64,000 nucleotides of DNA from CAXXOZ01 sp963676435 (GTDB lineage: Bacteria > Bacillota > Clostridia > Lachnospirales > Lachnospiraceae), in contig CAXXOZ010000006.1 of assembly GCA_963676435.2 (NCBI GenBank), positions 439,409 to 503,408 on the forward strand. The letters are read 5' to 3'. Positions 54,595 through 63,330 of this stretch are shown in pieces. How positions within the stretch are numbered: the stretch's first letter is position 1; every line of letters starts with the position of its first letter. Both the position numbers and the translations under genes were made by a program. The notes beneath the pieces were generated by a model that saw only the letters and a list, made by a program, of their open reading frames with translations, had not been told where the DNA came from and did not search any database.

Positions 54595-55566
54595 ATGATA
54601 GTAAAAAAATATCTTCTAATATTATTGGGGACCATAGCATTTTCACTAGGTATTATAGGCTTGTTTTTACCAATAGTACCAACCACACCTTTTTTATTAC
54701 TTGCATCGTATTGTTATCTTAGAAGTTCGAAGAAGCTTTATAGGTGGATGATAAATCGTAAAGTAATTGGAAAATATATTTACAGCTATTTAAACTATAG
54801 AGCTGTAAAAAAAAGTGCTAAAATATTTACAATTGCTTTTTTGTGGGCAACACTTATTTTATCGATTATATTTATTAATAATATATATATAAGAATTCTT
54901 TTAACCCTTATAGGTATTGGAGTTAGTACTCATATAATTAAATTAAAAACTTTAAAGGAGGACATTATGCCAAATATTGAAGAAACAATTAAAAATTTAA
55001 AAAAGAGAGGTTTTTCGGCTCGACATTTTTCAAAAGGAAAAGAAGCAGTTGAATATCTAAAAACACAGCTTAAAAATAAGACGATTGGCTTTGGTGGCAG
55101 TATGACTCTTGAAGCACTTAATGTTTTTCAACATTTAAGTGAAAATAATCAGGTTTTTTGGCATTGGAAGCAAGATATAGAAGAAGCACGAAAAAATTCT
55201 GCAAATGCAGAAGTTTATATATCAAGTGCTAACGCAATAGCGAAAACAGGAGAAATAATAAATATTGATGGTACAGGAAATAGAGTTGCTAGCACTCTAT
55301 ACGGAAAGAAAAAAGTATATTTTATTGTAGGTTCAAATAAGTTAGCAGATGATTATGAAAAGGCGTTATCAAGAGCTAGAAATATTGCAGCTCCTTTAAA
55401 TGCAAGAAGATTTCAAGTTAAAACTCCATGTGCAACAGGAGAATTAAAATGTCATGACTGTGAAAGTCCTGATAGAATATGCAAAGGACTTGTTGTGCTC
55501 TGGGGTAAGATGTTTGGAATGGAAGAAGTAGAAGTTATAATAATAGATGAAGAATTAGGATTTTAA
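54595..55566 (+). CDS. DUF454 (YbaN-like) membrane domain fused to LUD (LutC/YkgG) domain
   Basis: A 323-residue open frame with two parts. Residues ~1-122 are a DUF454 membrane protein (IIGLFLPIVPTTPFLLLASY, SKKLYRWMINRKVIGKYI). Residues ~125-323 are an LUD domain (KTIGFGGSMTLEALNVFQHL, EVYISSANAIAKTGEIINID, GKKKVYFIVGSNKLADD), ending with a CATGELKCHDCESPDRIC cysteine cluster. A perfect AAAGGAGG lies at 54953-54960 and an in-frame ATG at 54967, exactly where the LUD part begins. The LUD protein may therefore also be made alone. Confidence 0.82.
   Translation: MIVKKYLLILLGTIAFSLGIIGLFLPIVPTTPFLLLASYCYLRSSKKLYRWMINRKVIGKYIYSYLNYRAVKKSAKIFTIAFLWATLILSIIFINNIYIRILLTLIGIGVSTHIIKLKTLKEDIMPNIEETIKNLKKRGFSARHFSKGKEAVEYLKTQLKNKTIGFGGSMTLEALNVFQHLSENNQVFWHWKQDIEEARKNSANAEVYISSANAIAKTGEIINIDGTGNRVASTLYGKKKVYFIVGSNKLADDYEKALSRARNIAAPLNARRFQVKTPCATGELKCHDCESPDRICKGLVVLWGKMFGMEEVEVIIIDEELGF
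54953..54969 (+). promoter_or_regulatory. Internal ribosome site within the DUF454-LUD frame
   Basis: AAAGGAGG, a six-base spacer and ATG lie in frame at the domain boundary. This is as strong as any gene start in the window and suggests that the LUD domain is separately translated. Confidence 0.65.
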
Positions 55567-55582
55567 TTCAGAAAGGCAGCAT

Positions 55583-55978
55583 ATGAAAAAGAAATCACCT
55601 TCAATAGATGAATGGTTAAAAGACGCAAAAAGTGACCCCGTTGCTAAAGAAGAGGGGATGTATCTGGTACACAATGGAGTAGTTAGAGAATCTCCTAAAC
55701 AAAAAGTTAGAAATGGCTTTGATGATGGTACAAAAGTAGTAAAATTGGAATTTTCTTATGATGAAGAAAAAGTAAATGAAGCTGTCCAAAAAGCAAAAAA
55801 AATGGATGGTATATTTCATATTAGAATTTGGCTTAATGAAGGAATACTGGATGTTGGGGATGATATAATGTATGTCCTTGTAGGCGGAGATATCAGACCA
55901 AAGGTTATAGAAGCTCTTCAGTTTTTAGTAGAAGAAGTTAAAACGAAATGTGTAAAAGAGGTTGAAACAAAGGCCTAA
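55583..55978 (+). CDS. MoaE-like protein (molybdopterin synthase large-subunit fold)
   Basis: A 131-residue protein. YLVHNGVVRESPKQKVRNGF, VVKLEFSYDEEKVNEAVQKA, FHIRIWLNEGILDVGDDIMY and VLVGGDIRPKVIEALQFLVE match the MoaE fold, in which two protomers convert precursor Z to molybdopterin. The usual K-K-E-x-x catalytic region is reduced to VKTKCVKEVE here. No MoaD or other moa genes are near. It lies 16 bases after the LUD gene and may belong to that operon. Confidence 0.7.
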   Translation: MKKKSPSIDEWLKDAKSDPVAKEEGMYLVHNGVVRESPKQKVRNGFDDGTKVVKLEFSYDEEKVNEAVQKAKKMDGIFHIRIWLNEGILDVGDDIMYVLVGGDIRPKVIEALQFLVEEVKTKCVKEVETKA

Positions 55979-56002
55979 AAATATTAACAAAAGAGGATTG
56001 AT

Positions 56003-57508
56003 ATGCAGACCGTATACATTTATTTAAATATTTTATCTCTTATTATAGTTTTTGTACTTGGTATTTTGAGTTATAAAAACAAAGAGGAAAAAATTTCAAA
56101 ATACTTCATGATTTCTATGATTTTTATGATTATATGGACACTTGGAACTATTCTAGAACTTGTTTCAAGTGGCTTAATTATGAAAGTGATTTTTAGAAAC
56201 TTTGTTCAGTTCGGCATGGCTTTTGTTTCTATTGCAAATTATTGGTTTGTTGTTTCATATACTGGTTTGGAAAAGAAAATATATAGAATAATACTTTGGG
56301 TGTTTGTTTCATTAAATATACTTGCTATGGTTTTACTAGCTACTGATCCAATACATCATTTATTAAGAAGCAAGGTAAGTCTAGTAAATACTCATGGATT
56401 TAATGATCTTGTTATTAGTTCAACTTATCTAGGAATGTTTTTTGTTTTGATTAGATTTATACTATTTGCTTTTGCAACAGTACTTCTTTTTGTATACCTA
56501 AAGAAAACATTTAAAAGCATGAAAAAACAGGTATTTATGATATCTACAGGTTTTTTGTTGGCTCTAATAGTACTTTTACTTAAACAGTATTGGCTAGAAG
56601 GTCTTGGCTTTTCAGTACCTATGTCAGTTATTTTGTGTTTCCCTTATATTTTTATTGGGATAGGGGTTTTCAAATATGACTTTTTATCTATTTCTCCTTT
56701 AGCAAATGATTGGGTAATAAACTCTCTAGAGGATGGAATTATTGTTTTATCAAAGGATGGTAAAGTATTAGAAGCAAATAATTCAGCAAAATTATTTCTT
56801 GATAAATATAGAGATAAGCTTGATAGGGAAAGACTTAACGAAATATACAAAAGTTCCGAAGATTCTTTTCATAGACTTAATTTTGAAACTCAGGAAGGGA
56901 AAAAATTTTTTGATGCTAAAGTACATCATCTTATAATGGATAATGGTCAAAAAAGAGGCACAGTTGCAATAATTAAAGATGTTACCCCTCATGTAAATAA
57001 ACAACTTGAACTCAAAGCAAAAGCAGAGTTAGACCCATTGACAAAAATCTATAACAGAGAGGCTTTTGAAAGAAAAATTTCTAAAATTGTAAATAAAAAA
57101 ATAAGCTATTTGATATTAGATATTGATAAATTTAAGGTGATAAATGACAAATTTGGGCATCCTACGGGGGATGCTGTAATAGTTGGTATAGTATCAGCGA
57201 TAAAAAATAGCATTAGGAGTAACGATTTTATTGGAAGAATAGGTGGGGATGAGTTTGCAGTTGTTCTTGAAGAATCAACATATGAAAATTGTGTCGATAT
57301 ATGTAAAAGAATCTTTGAGTCAATAAAGGTACAAAAATTTGATGTAGGGATAGAACTTCCGCCCATTAATGTTAGTATAGGTGTGTATACAGGTTTTGAC
57401 ATTAAAAATGTACCATATAAAAAAATATACGAAAAAGCTGATTTTGCCTTATATCAGGCTAAAATTAGTGAAGAAAATTTTGTAATCTTAGAAGAAATTA
57501 AGAAATAG
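56003..57508 (+). CDS. 7TM-sensor PAS-GGDEF diguanylate cyclase
   Basis: A 501-residue c-di-GMP synthase. Residues ~1-225 contain seven transmembrane helices of the histidine-kinase N-terminal 7TM type (IANYWFVVSYTGLEKKIYRI, CFPYIFIGIGVFKYDFLSIS). A PAS-like domain follows (INSLEDGIIVLSKDGKVLEA, GTVAIIKDVTPHVNKQLE). The GGDEF domain starts near 345 (DPLTKIYNREAFERKISKIV) with the active loop RIGGDEFAVVLEE. AGAGGA precedes the ATG. The 7TM sensor may bind a small extracellular ligand. Confidence 0.9.
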   Translation: MQTVYIYLNILSLIIVFVLGILSYKNKEEKISKYFMISMIFMIIWTLGTILELVSSGLIMKVIFRNFVQFGMAFVSIANYWFVVSYTGLEKKIYRIILWVFVSLNILAMVLLATDPIHHLLRSKVSLVNTHGFNDLVISSTYLGMFFVLIRFILFAFATVLLFVYLKKTFKSMKKQVFMISTGFLLALIVLLLKQYWLEGLGFSVPMSVILCFPYIFIGIGVFKYDFLSISPLANDWVINSLEDGIIVLSKDGKVLEANNSAKLFLDKYRDKLDRERLNEIYKSSEDSFHRLNFETQEGKKFFDAKVHHLIMDNGQKRGTVAIIKDVTPHVNKQLELKAKAELDPLTKIYNREAFERKISKIVNKKISYLILDIDKFKVINDKFGHPTGDAVIVGIVSAIKNSIRSNDFIGRIGGDEFAVVLEESTYENCVDICKRIFESIKVQKFDVGIELPPINVSIGVYTGFDIKNVPYKKIYEKADFALYQAKISEENFVILEEIKK

Positions 57509-57525
57509 ATTAAGGAGTGTTTAGG

Positions 57526-58059
57526 ATGGATTTTTTACAAACAGGAGGAATATGGATTTACTTTTTTATTTTTTTTGGAAAAATTATAGAAGTATCTGTT
57601 TCCACAGTTAGAATAGTTTTGATAAATAGAGGTGAAAAAGTAAAAGGTGCAATTATTGCAGTTTTTGAAATGCTTTTATGGTTGGCTATAACTGGTACAG
57701 TATTAACAGGTTTTCAGGATGATTTAGTGCGTGTTCTTATATTTGCCCTGGCATTTGGTGCAGGTAACTATGTGGGAACTTGGATGGAGGATAGGCTTGC
57801 ATTTGGTTTGTGTTCTATACAGGTAATTGTTCCTGAATGTACATTTACAAATGATTTAAAAACAAAATTAAGAGCTAATAATTTTGCTGTTACTTCAGTT
57901 AAAGGTACAGGAAAAGATGGAGAAAGAGAATTACTTCATTTACATATAAAAAGGAAGCGAATAAAGAAGGCAGTTTCAATAATTAAAGAAAACTTGGATA
58001 ATGCCGTAATTGTAGTAAATGATTCTAAAATAGTTCATGGTGGATTTATAAGGAAATAA
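57526..58059 (+). CDS. DUF2179/DUF5698-family membrane protein (YebE-like)
   Basis: A 177-residue protein with three N-terminal transmembrane helices (GIWIYFFIFFGKIIEVSVST, VFEMLLWLAITGTVLTGF, ALAFGAGNYVGTWMEDRLAF) and a soluble C-terminal DUF2179 domain (CTFTNDLKTKLRANNFAVTS, ELLHLHIKRKRIKKAVSIIK). The start at 57526 is nine bases after AAGGAG; a GTG at 57517 is less likely. Members are common in Firmicutes; function unknown. Confidence 0.85.
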   Translation: MDFLQTGGIWIYFFIFFGKIIEVSVSTVRIVLINRGEKVKGAIIAVFEMLLWLAITGTVLTGFQDDLVRVLIFALAFGAGNYVGTWMEDRLAFGLCSIQVIVPECTFTNDLKTKLRANNFAVTSVKGTGKDGERELLHLHIKRKRIKKAVSIIKENLDNAVIVVNDSKIVHGGFIRK

Positions 58060-58143
58060 TGAGTTTTTTTATGTGAGTTAGTTACAGTTATATAGATTAA
58101 AAAGAGTATACTTATAAAAAATAGATAATAAGAGGTGAAAAAA

Positions 58144-59112
58144 ATGTGGAAAGTATTAAAATTTTTTCAAAAAAATCTTGTTTGGAGTATACCTTTGTTC
58201 CTTGTAATGGGGCTGATTTTTGGATACTTTTTTGAAGCTCAGTTTCTTAAAGTATTAATAACACCATTAACAATTATTATGGTTTATCCAATGATGGTTT
58301 CAATGAACATGAAAGCTTTACTGAATAAGGGAGAAGGAAAAGTTCAGTTTGTGGCAATAATAATAAATTTTTTAGTTATTCCACTGATTGGTTATACATT
58401 AGGAAGAATATTTTTTCCTGACCTTCCATTAGCTGCTTTAGGATTACTTTTAATGAGTATTTTACCAACATCAGGAATGACAATCTCTTGGACAGGTTTT
58501 GCAAAAGGTAATGTTTCAGCAGCAGTAAAAATGACAATAATTGGATTGATTATAGGTGCATTAATAACACCAATATATATTAAGTTGTTAATGAGCACTG
58601 TAGTTTCGATTTCAATGTGGAAGATTTTTTCTCAAATATTATTTATAGTGTTTATACCTCTAGTAGCAGGATTTTTAACACAAATAATTTTAAAAAAGAG
58701 ATTTGGAGTTGAAAAATTTGATAAAAGCATAAAACCAAAATTTCCATTAATATCTACATTAGGAGTATTTGGTGTGGTGTTTGTTTCAATGGCATTAAAA
58801 TCTAAAACAATACTTGCAGATCCTTTAGTGTTAATAAAATATATTATTCCACTAATAGTTATTTATGCAGTTAATTTTTTAATTAGCACAATTATAGGAA
58901 ACGTTTTATTTGATAAAAAACAGGCAATTGCTTTAGTTTATGGAACCGTTATGAGAAACTTATCTATAGCGTTAGCAATAGCAGTTGGAATCTTTGCAGA
59001 AAAAGGATCAGAAATAGCTTTGGTGATTGCTTTAGCATATATAATTCAGGTTCAGGCAGCAGCATGGTATGTTAAATTTGCAGATAGGATTTTTAAAAGC
59101 AAGAAATGGTAA
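58144..59112 (+). CDS. BASS-superfamily transporter (ACR3-arsenite/bile-acid symporter-like)
   Basis: A 322-residue membrane protein with about ten helices. MVYPMMVSMNMKALLNKGEG, LLLMSILPTSGMTISWTGFA, KGNVSAAVKMTIIGLIIGAL and YGTVMRNLSIALAIAVGIFA fit the ACR3/BASS fold. No arsR, arsC or arsA is adjacent, so an organic-acid or other anion substrate is as likely as arsenite. The start at 58144 follows AGAGGTG. Its stop lies inside the convergent terminator. Confidence 0.8.
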   Translation: MWKVLKFFQKNLVWSIPLFLVMGLIFGYFFEAQFLKVLITPLTIIMVYPMMVSMNMKALLNKGEGKVQFVAIIINFLVIPLIGYTLGRIFFPDLPLAALGLLLMSILPTSGMTISWTGFAKGNVSAAVKMTIIGLIIGALITPIYIKLLMSTVVSISMWKIFSQILFIVFIPLVAGFLTQIILKKRFGVEKFDKSIKPKFPLISTLGVFGVVFVSMALKSKTILADPLVLIKYIIPLIVIYAVNFLISTIIGNVLFDKKQAIALVYGTVMRNLSIALAIAVGIFAEKGSEIALVIALAYIIQVQAAAWYVKFADRIFKSKKW

Positions 59113-59138
59113 TTTATATATTTACCATTTCTTTTAAT
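59101..59138. terminator. Bidirectional terminator overlapping two stop codons
   Basis: AGAAATGGTAA and TTACCATTTCT pair around an AT loop, with A-run and T-run flanks. The stem includes the stop codons of both convergent genes, which are one base apart. Confidence 0.75.
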
Positions 59139-60115
59139 TTATTAACCTGATCCTGAGTACCTAAAACAACCATTGTATCATCAATATTTAAAACTTCACT
59201 AGAACTTGGATTAAAAATAAATTCTTCACCTTCATTTCTTTTGAGAGCCAGAATTATAAGGCCTGTTTTTTCTGGTATCTTAGCTTCTATAAGATTTTTT
59301 TTATTTAATGAAGAATGTTTTGGAACGACTACTTCATCTAGATCTAGAGTAACATCCCCAGCCCTTGTAATAACATCCAGAAATGAAACTACAGAAGGTC
59401 TAATAAAAAGAGCCGCAAGTCTTTGACCACCAATTTCATTTGGAGAGATAGTTTTATTTGCACCTGCTTTTGAGAGCTTACTATGTGCTGCTAATTCTAC
59501 TGCTCTTGATACAATATATATATCAGGGTTTAGCTGTCTAGCTGTAAGGACCGTATATACATTTTCTGCATCATTATCTAAACATGATAAAAGCCCAGTT
59601 GCTCTTTCTATTCCTGCCTTTTTAAGAGTATCTTCATGAGTTGCATCTCCTAGAATTGTTAAGATACCTTGTTGCTTTAATTCATCTACACTTTTTTCTT
59701 TTTCTTCGATGACTACAAAGCTTAGGCCGCTATCGATAAAGCTTTTTATAACTGTTCTTCCTACATCTCCCGCTCCGCATATTATATAATGATTTTTTAA
59801 ATTTAGAATTTTAGCATCCATTCTTTTTTTCCTCCATGCATCCTTTAGTTCTCCCTCAAAAAACAGGGCCACCAGACTTGTTATTGCATAACCAAAAATA
59901 GATAGTCCTGAAAAAATTATTACAATTGTAAATATTTTTGATACAGTGTTCATTGTTCCGACTTCTTCAAACCCTACTGTTGAAATAGTTATTACAGTCA
60001 TATATAAAGCATCTATAAAACTAATATTCATTAGTTTCATATAACCCAAAACTCCAATTATTATAACCGCAAACAATAAAAATACAATCAGAGCAACTTT
60101 CTTTTTATTACTCAT
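59114..60115 (-). CDS. Potassium channel with TrkA-N/TrkA-C (RCK) domains
   Basis: Two-transmembrane channel of 333 residues. Helices lie at about residues 6-25 and 60-85, with the pore loop and filter ITISTVGFEEVGT between them; TVGF replaces the usual TVGYGD, so selectivity may differ. The RCK Rossmann domain has HYIICGAGDVGRTVIKSFID, TILGDATHEDTLKKAGI and IERATGLLSCLDNDAENVYT. A TrkA-C domain ends the chain. The start at 60115 follows GAGGTG. Confidence 0.88.
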   Translation of the reverse strand: MSNKKKVALIVFLLFAVIIIGVLGYMKLMNISFIDALYMTVITISTVGFEEVGTMNTVSKIFTIVIIFSGLSIFGYAITSLVALFFEGELKDAWRKKRMDAKILNLKNHYIICGAGDVGRTVIKSFIDSGLSFVVIEEKEKSVDELKQQGILTILGDATHEDTLKKAGIERATGLLSCLDNDAENVYTVLTARQLNPDIYIVSRAVELAAHSKLSKAGANKTISPNEIGGQRLAALFIRPSVVSFLDVITRAGDVTLDLDEVVVPKHSSLNKKNLIEAKIPEKTGLIILALKRNEGEEFIFNPSSSEVLNIDDTMVVLGTQDQVNKLKEMVNI

Positions 60116-60148
60116 TACAACACCTCGCAACTTTTTTAGTATATAAAA

Positions 60149-60322
60149 TCATTTTCGCCAAAATGTTTTACATTCTTTTTTATCTTCGATATTAAAACTT
60201 ACTATTTCACTTAAAAGTGAAAAATTTATTGGATCTCCTAGCTTGATTTTTATTAATTCCAATGATTGTTCATATCCAGATTCTTTAATTTTATTTGAAA
60301 ATTTTTCTAAGGCTACTCGCAT
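60149..60322 (-). pseudogene. C-terminal fragment of a bacterial gene cut off at the junction
   Basis: The minus strand is open from about 60328 to a TGA at 60149-60151 and reads RVALEKFSNKIKESGYEQSL, ELIKIKLGDPINFSLLSEIV, then FNIEDKKECKTFWRK. It has bacterial codon texture and ends 33 bases before the channel gene start, as expected for an upstream operon member. The upstream part is missing: a TAA at 60329-60331 and protist-like DNA follow. An in-frame ATG at 60320-60322 is probably fortuitous. I cannot identify the protein. Confidence 0.55.
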
Positions 60323-60330
60323 CTGTTGTT

Positions 60331-60546
60331 ATTAATTCTAGTAAATTTGATCTCATTTATGCACAAAAATTTGAAATAATAATTTTAAAAGATTTTGCAA
60401 AATTTTTGCCCTATAAATCTTTGTCAAAAAAAAATTCTTAAAAATTTAATTACAATTTCGTTATCAAATTCACTTAATATTTATAAATTATTTAATTCTA
60501 AGATAGATTCAGTAATAATCGCTTAAAATTATATTAAAAAAGGTGA
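60331..60546 (+). other. Possible C-terminal exon of a protist gene (TAA/TAG read as Gln)
   Basis: Right after the break, the plus strand reads without TGA for 71 codons if TAA is glutamine: NSSKFDLIYAQKFEIIILKD, FAKFLPYKSLSKKNSQKFNY and more, ending at TGA 60544-60546. The stretch is short enough that an open frame could occur by chance at this base composition, so support is weak. GTGAGTAAG at 60543-60551 could also be a splice donor. Confidence 0.3.
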
Positions 60547-61664
60547 GTAAGAATGCTCAAAAAAATCTGTCTAAATTACATATTCAGAAAAATTGATTTC
60601 TTTAATTTCTATAAAGTAAAATTAATTAAGTAGTTTAAAAAAAAATAAATTTTTACTTTCCTTACTCACTATTTAGCAATTTAGTTTAATGAAAATAAAT
60701 TAAGTCCTTATTTTTAGTTCTTATAAATAATTTTGTTCAATATTATATTTTTATAAAATTTCATCCAATTATTTTAATAAGAAATCAATATTTTTTATAT
60801 CCTATTTACACTCTGAAAGGCTTTTCTTTTAATTATCTAAACTATCATTTACTAATGAAATAAATTAAATAAGATTTTTAGAAAATTATGAGAAAATTTA
60901 GTCTTATAATTTTTAAATTAATTATTTTTTAAAATCTTCTGTTTTAGGAATATACTTTTTTGAAAAATTTTTAATTTTTTTATCATAATATTCTTCTTAA
61001 TAATATTAAAAAATCTATTAACAATAAATAAAAAAAACATTAACGTATAGTAAATTATCTATTTCAATAATGAATTTAGAAATTAATTACTTCAATTTAT
61101 AAGTATTAAAAATTTTTTTTGAGATTTATGATTTTTATTAAATAAAATCATCAATAAAATCCAATCCATTTTAATAAAATTTATCTTAAATAAAAATAAA
61201 GAAAGAGAATTAACTTAAAAAATTTGAAGATTATTTCTGAGATTATTGAGGGATATGATTTTCTGAAACTATTTATTCAAATTTTTTTTATAGTTCTTAT
61301 TGCAATTATTAATGAATAACAGTTAGAAATTATTCTATTATATCTTTTTTTTCATTATTAATAGTTAAAAAAAGAGATATTTATTCATTAATTTTTTCAA
61401 AAGATTTTGATTTCAAAGAAAAATTGAATAATAAATAATCGTTTGCTTACTTAATTTATAATTAAATTTAATTATAAATTTAAGCAAACAAAGGTTATTA
61501 TGCTAATTTTTTGAGCAATTTATCTATTCCAAAATTAAAAATAAAAGAAAGAATTTTACAATTTGCTTAAATTATTTTAGTAAAATTTTTCATATCATTT
61601 AAATCCAAATATTTTTTTAATAAATTTGGAATTGTAATTATATGTTAATATTATTAAAAAATCT
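60547..61664. other. Very AT-rich DNA without a supported gene
   Basis: Sequence is dominated by A and T runs, visibly more than anywhere in the bacterial part. It has no standard-code gene. A plus-strand frame lacking TGA runs from about 61235 onward, but it continues antisense through the gene at 61665-63005 and has an odd hydrophobic composition, so I do not call it. Two inverted repeats stand out: GTGAGTAAG/CTTACTCAC (60543-60551 and 60661-60669) and the long palindrome at 61441-61489. Confidence 0.5.
61441..61489. repeat. Long near-perfect inverted repeat
   Basis: GTTTGCTTA at 61441 pairs with TAAGCAAAC ending at 61489, and the interior AATTTATAATTAAA / TTTAATTATAAATT is self-complementary, so nearly all 49 bases can fold into one hairpin. 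It lies between the two ends of protist-like DNA; it could be a terminator-like structure or simply AT palindromy. Confidence 0.6.
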
Positions 61665-63005
61665 TCAAAATTACCTAAAGACGATCAATGTACTCTTTAT
61701 TTTGCAAGATTGGAGCTGAAATTGTTTTGAGCTTGTTTTTTGTATCTAAATTTACTATTTATTCAGATAATTAAAACCATTAAGTGAGGATTATACTAAT
61801 ATAATTCCTCCATCTTTTTTTTACTCAATTCTTTAATTTTCAAAATATTCTAAGTTTTAAAACACTTATCCATAATCATTTAAAAAAAAATAAATCAATG
61901 AATGATATAATTCAGCACCATTTGATTTTTTTTCTTCAACTATTTCAATTGCACTAAATAAATTTTCCTAGGATTTATTAGGATGCAGGACTTTTAATAA
62001 TTAATGAGGATCAAAATTAGGTGAATCTATATGAATTTATCGATAAATTGATTGATCAGTAATTTCTATCACTGGGACAAACACTTCTTAATTGAAAACA
62101 TGCTTGTTTTTTGTGCGTTTTACACATGATTAACGAAGTTTAGCTTACTTTTTTTCAGAAGAGCAGCTTGGCTAGAGAGGATCAGAAAAAGTTTTTTCAT
62201 AATACTCATCTGTACGATCTAAATACTCCCAATTAAATATTTATCGCTTTATATATTATAAACGCTATTCAGGTAATGGCTCAGAAACCTTTAGAAAAAA
62301 TTAAGTAAATTAAAAAAAAAACTTAAGAGGCACGAAAACTTTATTTAATAAGCTCAACTTTTTCATTTACTTTTTCTTCTTCCCATTTAACATCATTATT
62401 ATTTTTTGCTTCAACAATTGCTATTCATACAATAAAATACATAATAACAATAAAAAAACGTATATGTTAAGATTTTTGATATCAAGCTTGCCATTTTTAT
62501 TCAGCAGACTTTGTTTCAAAATATAAATTTTTTGGAAATAAGGTCTCTTTTCTTGAATCAATTGAATAAAATAATAGGCTGTATCTTATTTCTTTGAATT
62601 TAAATGCTGAGTTAACTTTAATTTTTAGAATTCTTCGTCTTCTAAATCTAAAAGTCCATTAAAGAAATCATTTTTTTATTCTAATTTAATGTTTTTATTG
62701 AGTAAATAAATTTTACTATGCTTGCTAATCAATGAATAAATAATTTTTAGTGCTTTAAATGATGATTTTTTTAATCCTGAGACCCTACCTTAAATACCAC
62801 TTAGATGAACTAATCCTTTAATATTTTCATTTTCTACTCCCATAAATAAGAGACGAATATCATCCTCTCCAAAATTTTAAGATTCTTTATCAAAAAGAAA
62901 CTTTTCTAATGCATCGAGGATTGAAGAATACTTGCGTTTTAATTTTGAGGAGTTTGCTTTTATTTTCAACAAAAATTAATAAATCAAATCCGAAAGAGAT
63001 GGCAT
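61665..63005 (-). CDS. Protist (ciliate-code) nuclear gene, 428 aa, two mini-introns, unknown function
   Basis: Reading TAA/TAG as Gln and TGA as stop, ATG at 63003-63005 opens an exon to 62441. A 20-base GT-AG intron (62421-62440), a 98-base exon, a 34-base GT-AG intron (62289-62322) and a 624-base exon follow, ending at TGA 61665-61667. Phases match at both splices. The product starts MPSLSDLIYQFLLKIKANSS and includes SILDALEKFLFDKESQNFGE, WEYLDRTDEYYEKTFSDPL and QEVFVPVIEITDQSIYRQIH. About 27 internal TAA/TAG codons occur. The balanced charged residues argue for real protein. I do not recognise a domain. In the standard code no frame survives. Confidence 0.75.
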
Positions 63006-63330
63006 ACAAATTTATTTAATTATTAGGAAAAAACACAACAAAAAATTAAAATTAAATTCAATTTTAAATCGGAAAAATTGAATTTTAATGCAAAATATAA
63101 ACTCTAGAAAAAATAAATTTATAGATTATTCACTTTCACAAATTCATAATATTAAAAAAAATTTAGCTATCGAATAAGGGAGAATTAGAAAAATAAACTA
63201 AAATAATTTGAATAATATTTATAAATATAATAAAATATAAATAGTTTTTTGTTTTTTTTGGGGGGGTAAAATCAAATCAAATTGCATTATTGTTATTAAA
63301 AAGTGTTGATAAAAAAGTATTAGTTAATTG
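63006..63330. other. Divergent intergenic region between two protist genes
   Basis: About 325 bases of AT-rich DNA separating two divergent starts, as a shared promoter region would. AAATTCAATTTT (63054-63065) and AAAATTGAATTT (63074-63085) form a perfect 12-base inverted repeat. A T8G7 run lies at about 63252-63266. No gene or tandem telomere repeat is seen. Confidence 0.5.

Noticed and set aside
58144..59112. Confident arsenite efflux assignment (arsB/acr3)
   Set aside because: No arsR, arsC or arsA gene is adjacent and the BASS fold covers many substrates.
61235..62100. Long plus-strand frame without TGA in the AT-rich region
   Set aside because: It runs antisense through the minus-strand gene, has a very hydrophobic, low-complexity translation, and TGA is rare by chance at this base composition.
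63245..63270. T-run plus G7 resembling a ciliate telomere
   Set aside because: Only one T8G7 block occurs, with no tandem TTTTGGGG, TTGGGG or TTTGGG repeats, and genes lie on both sides.
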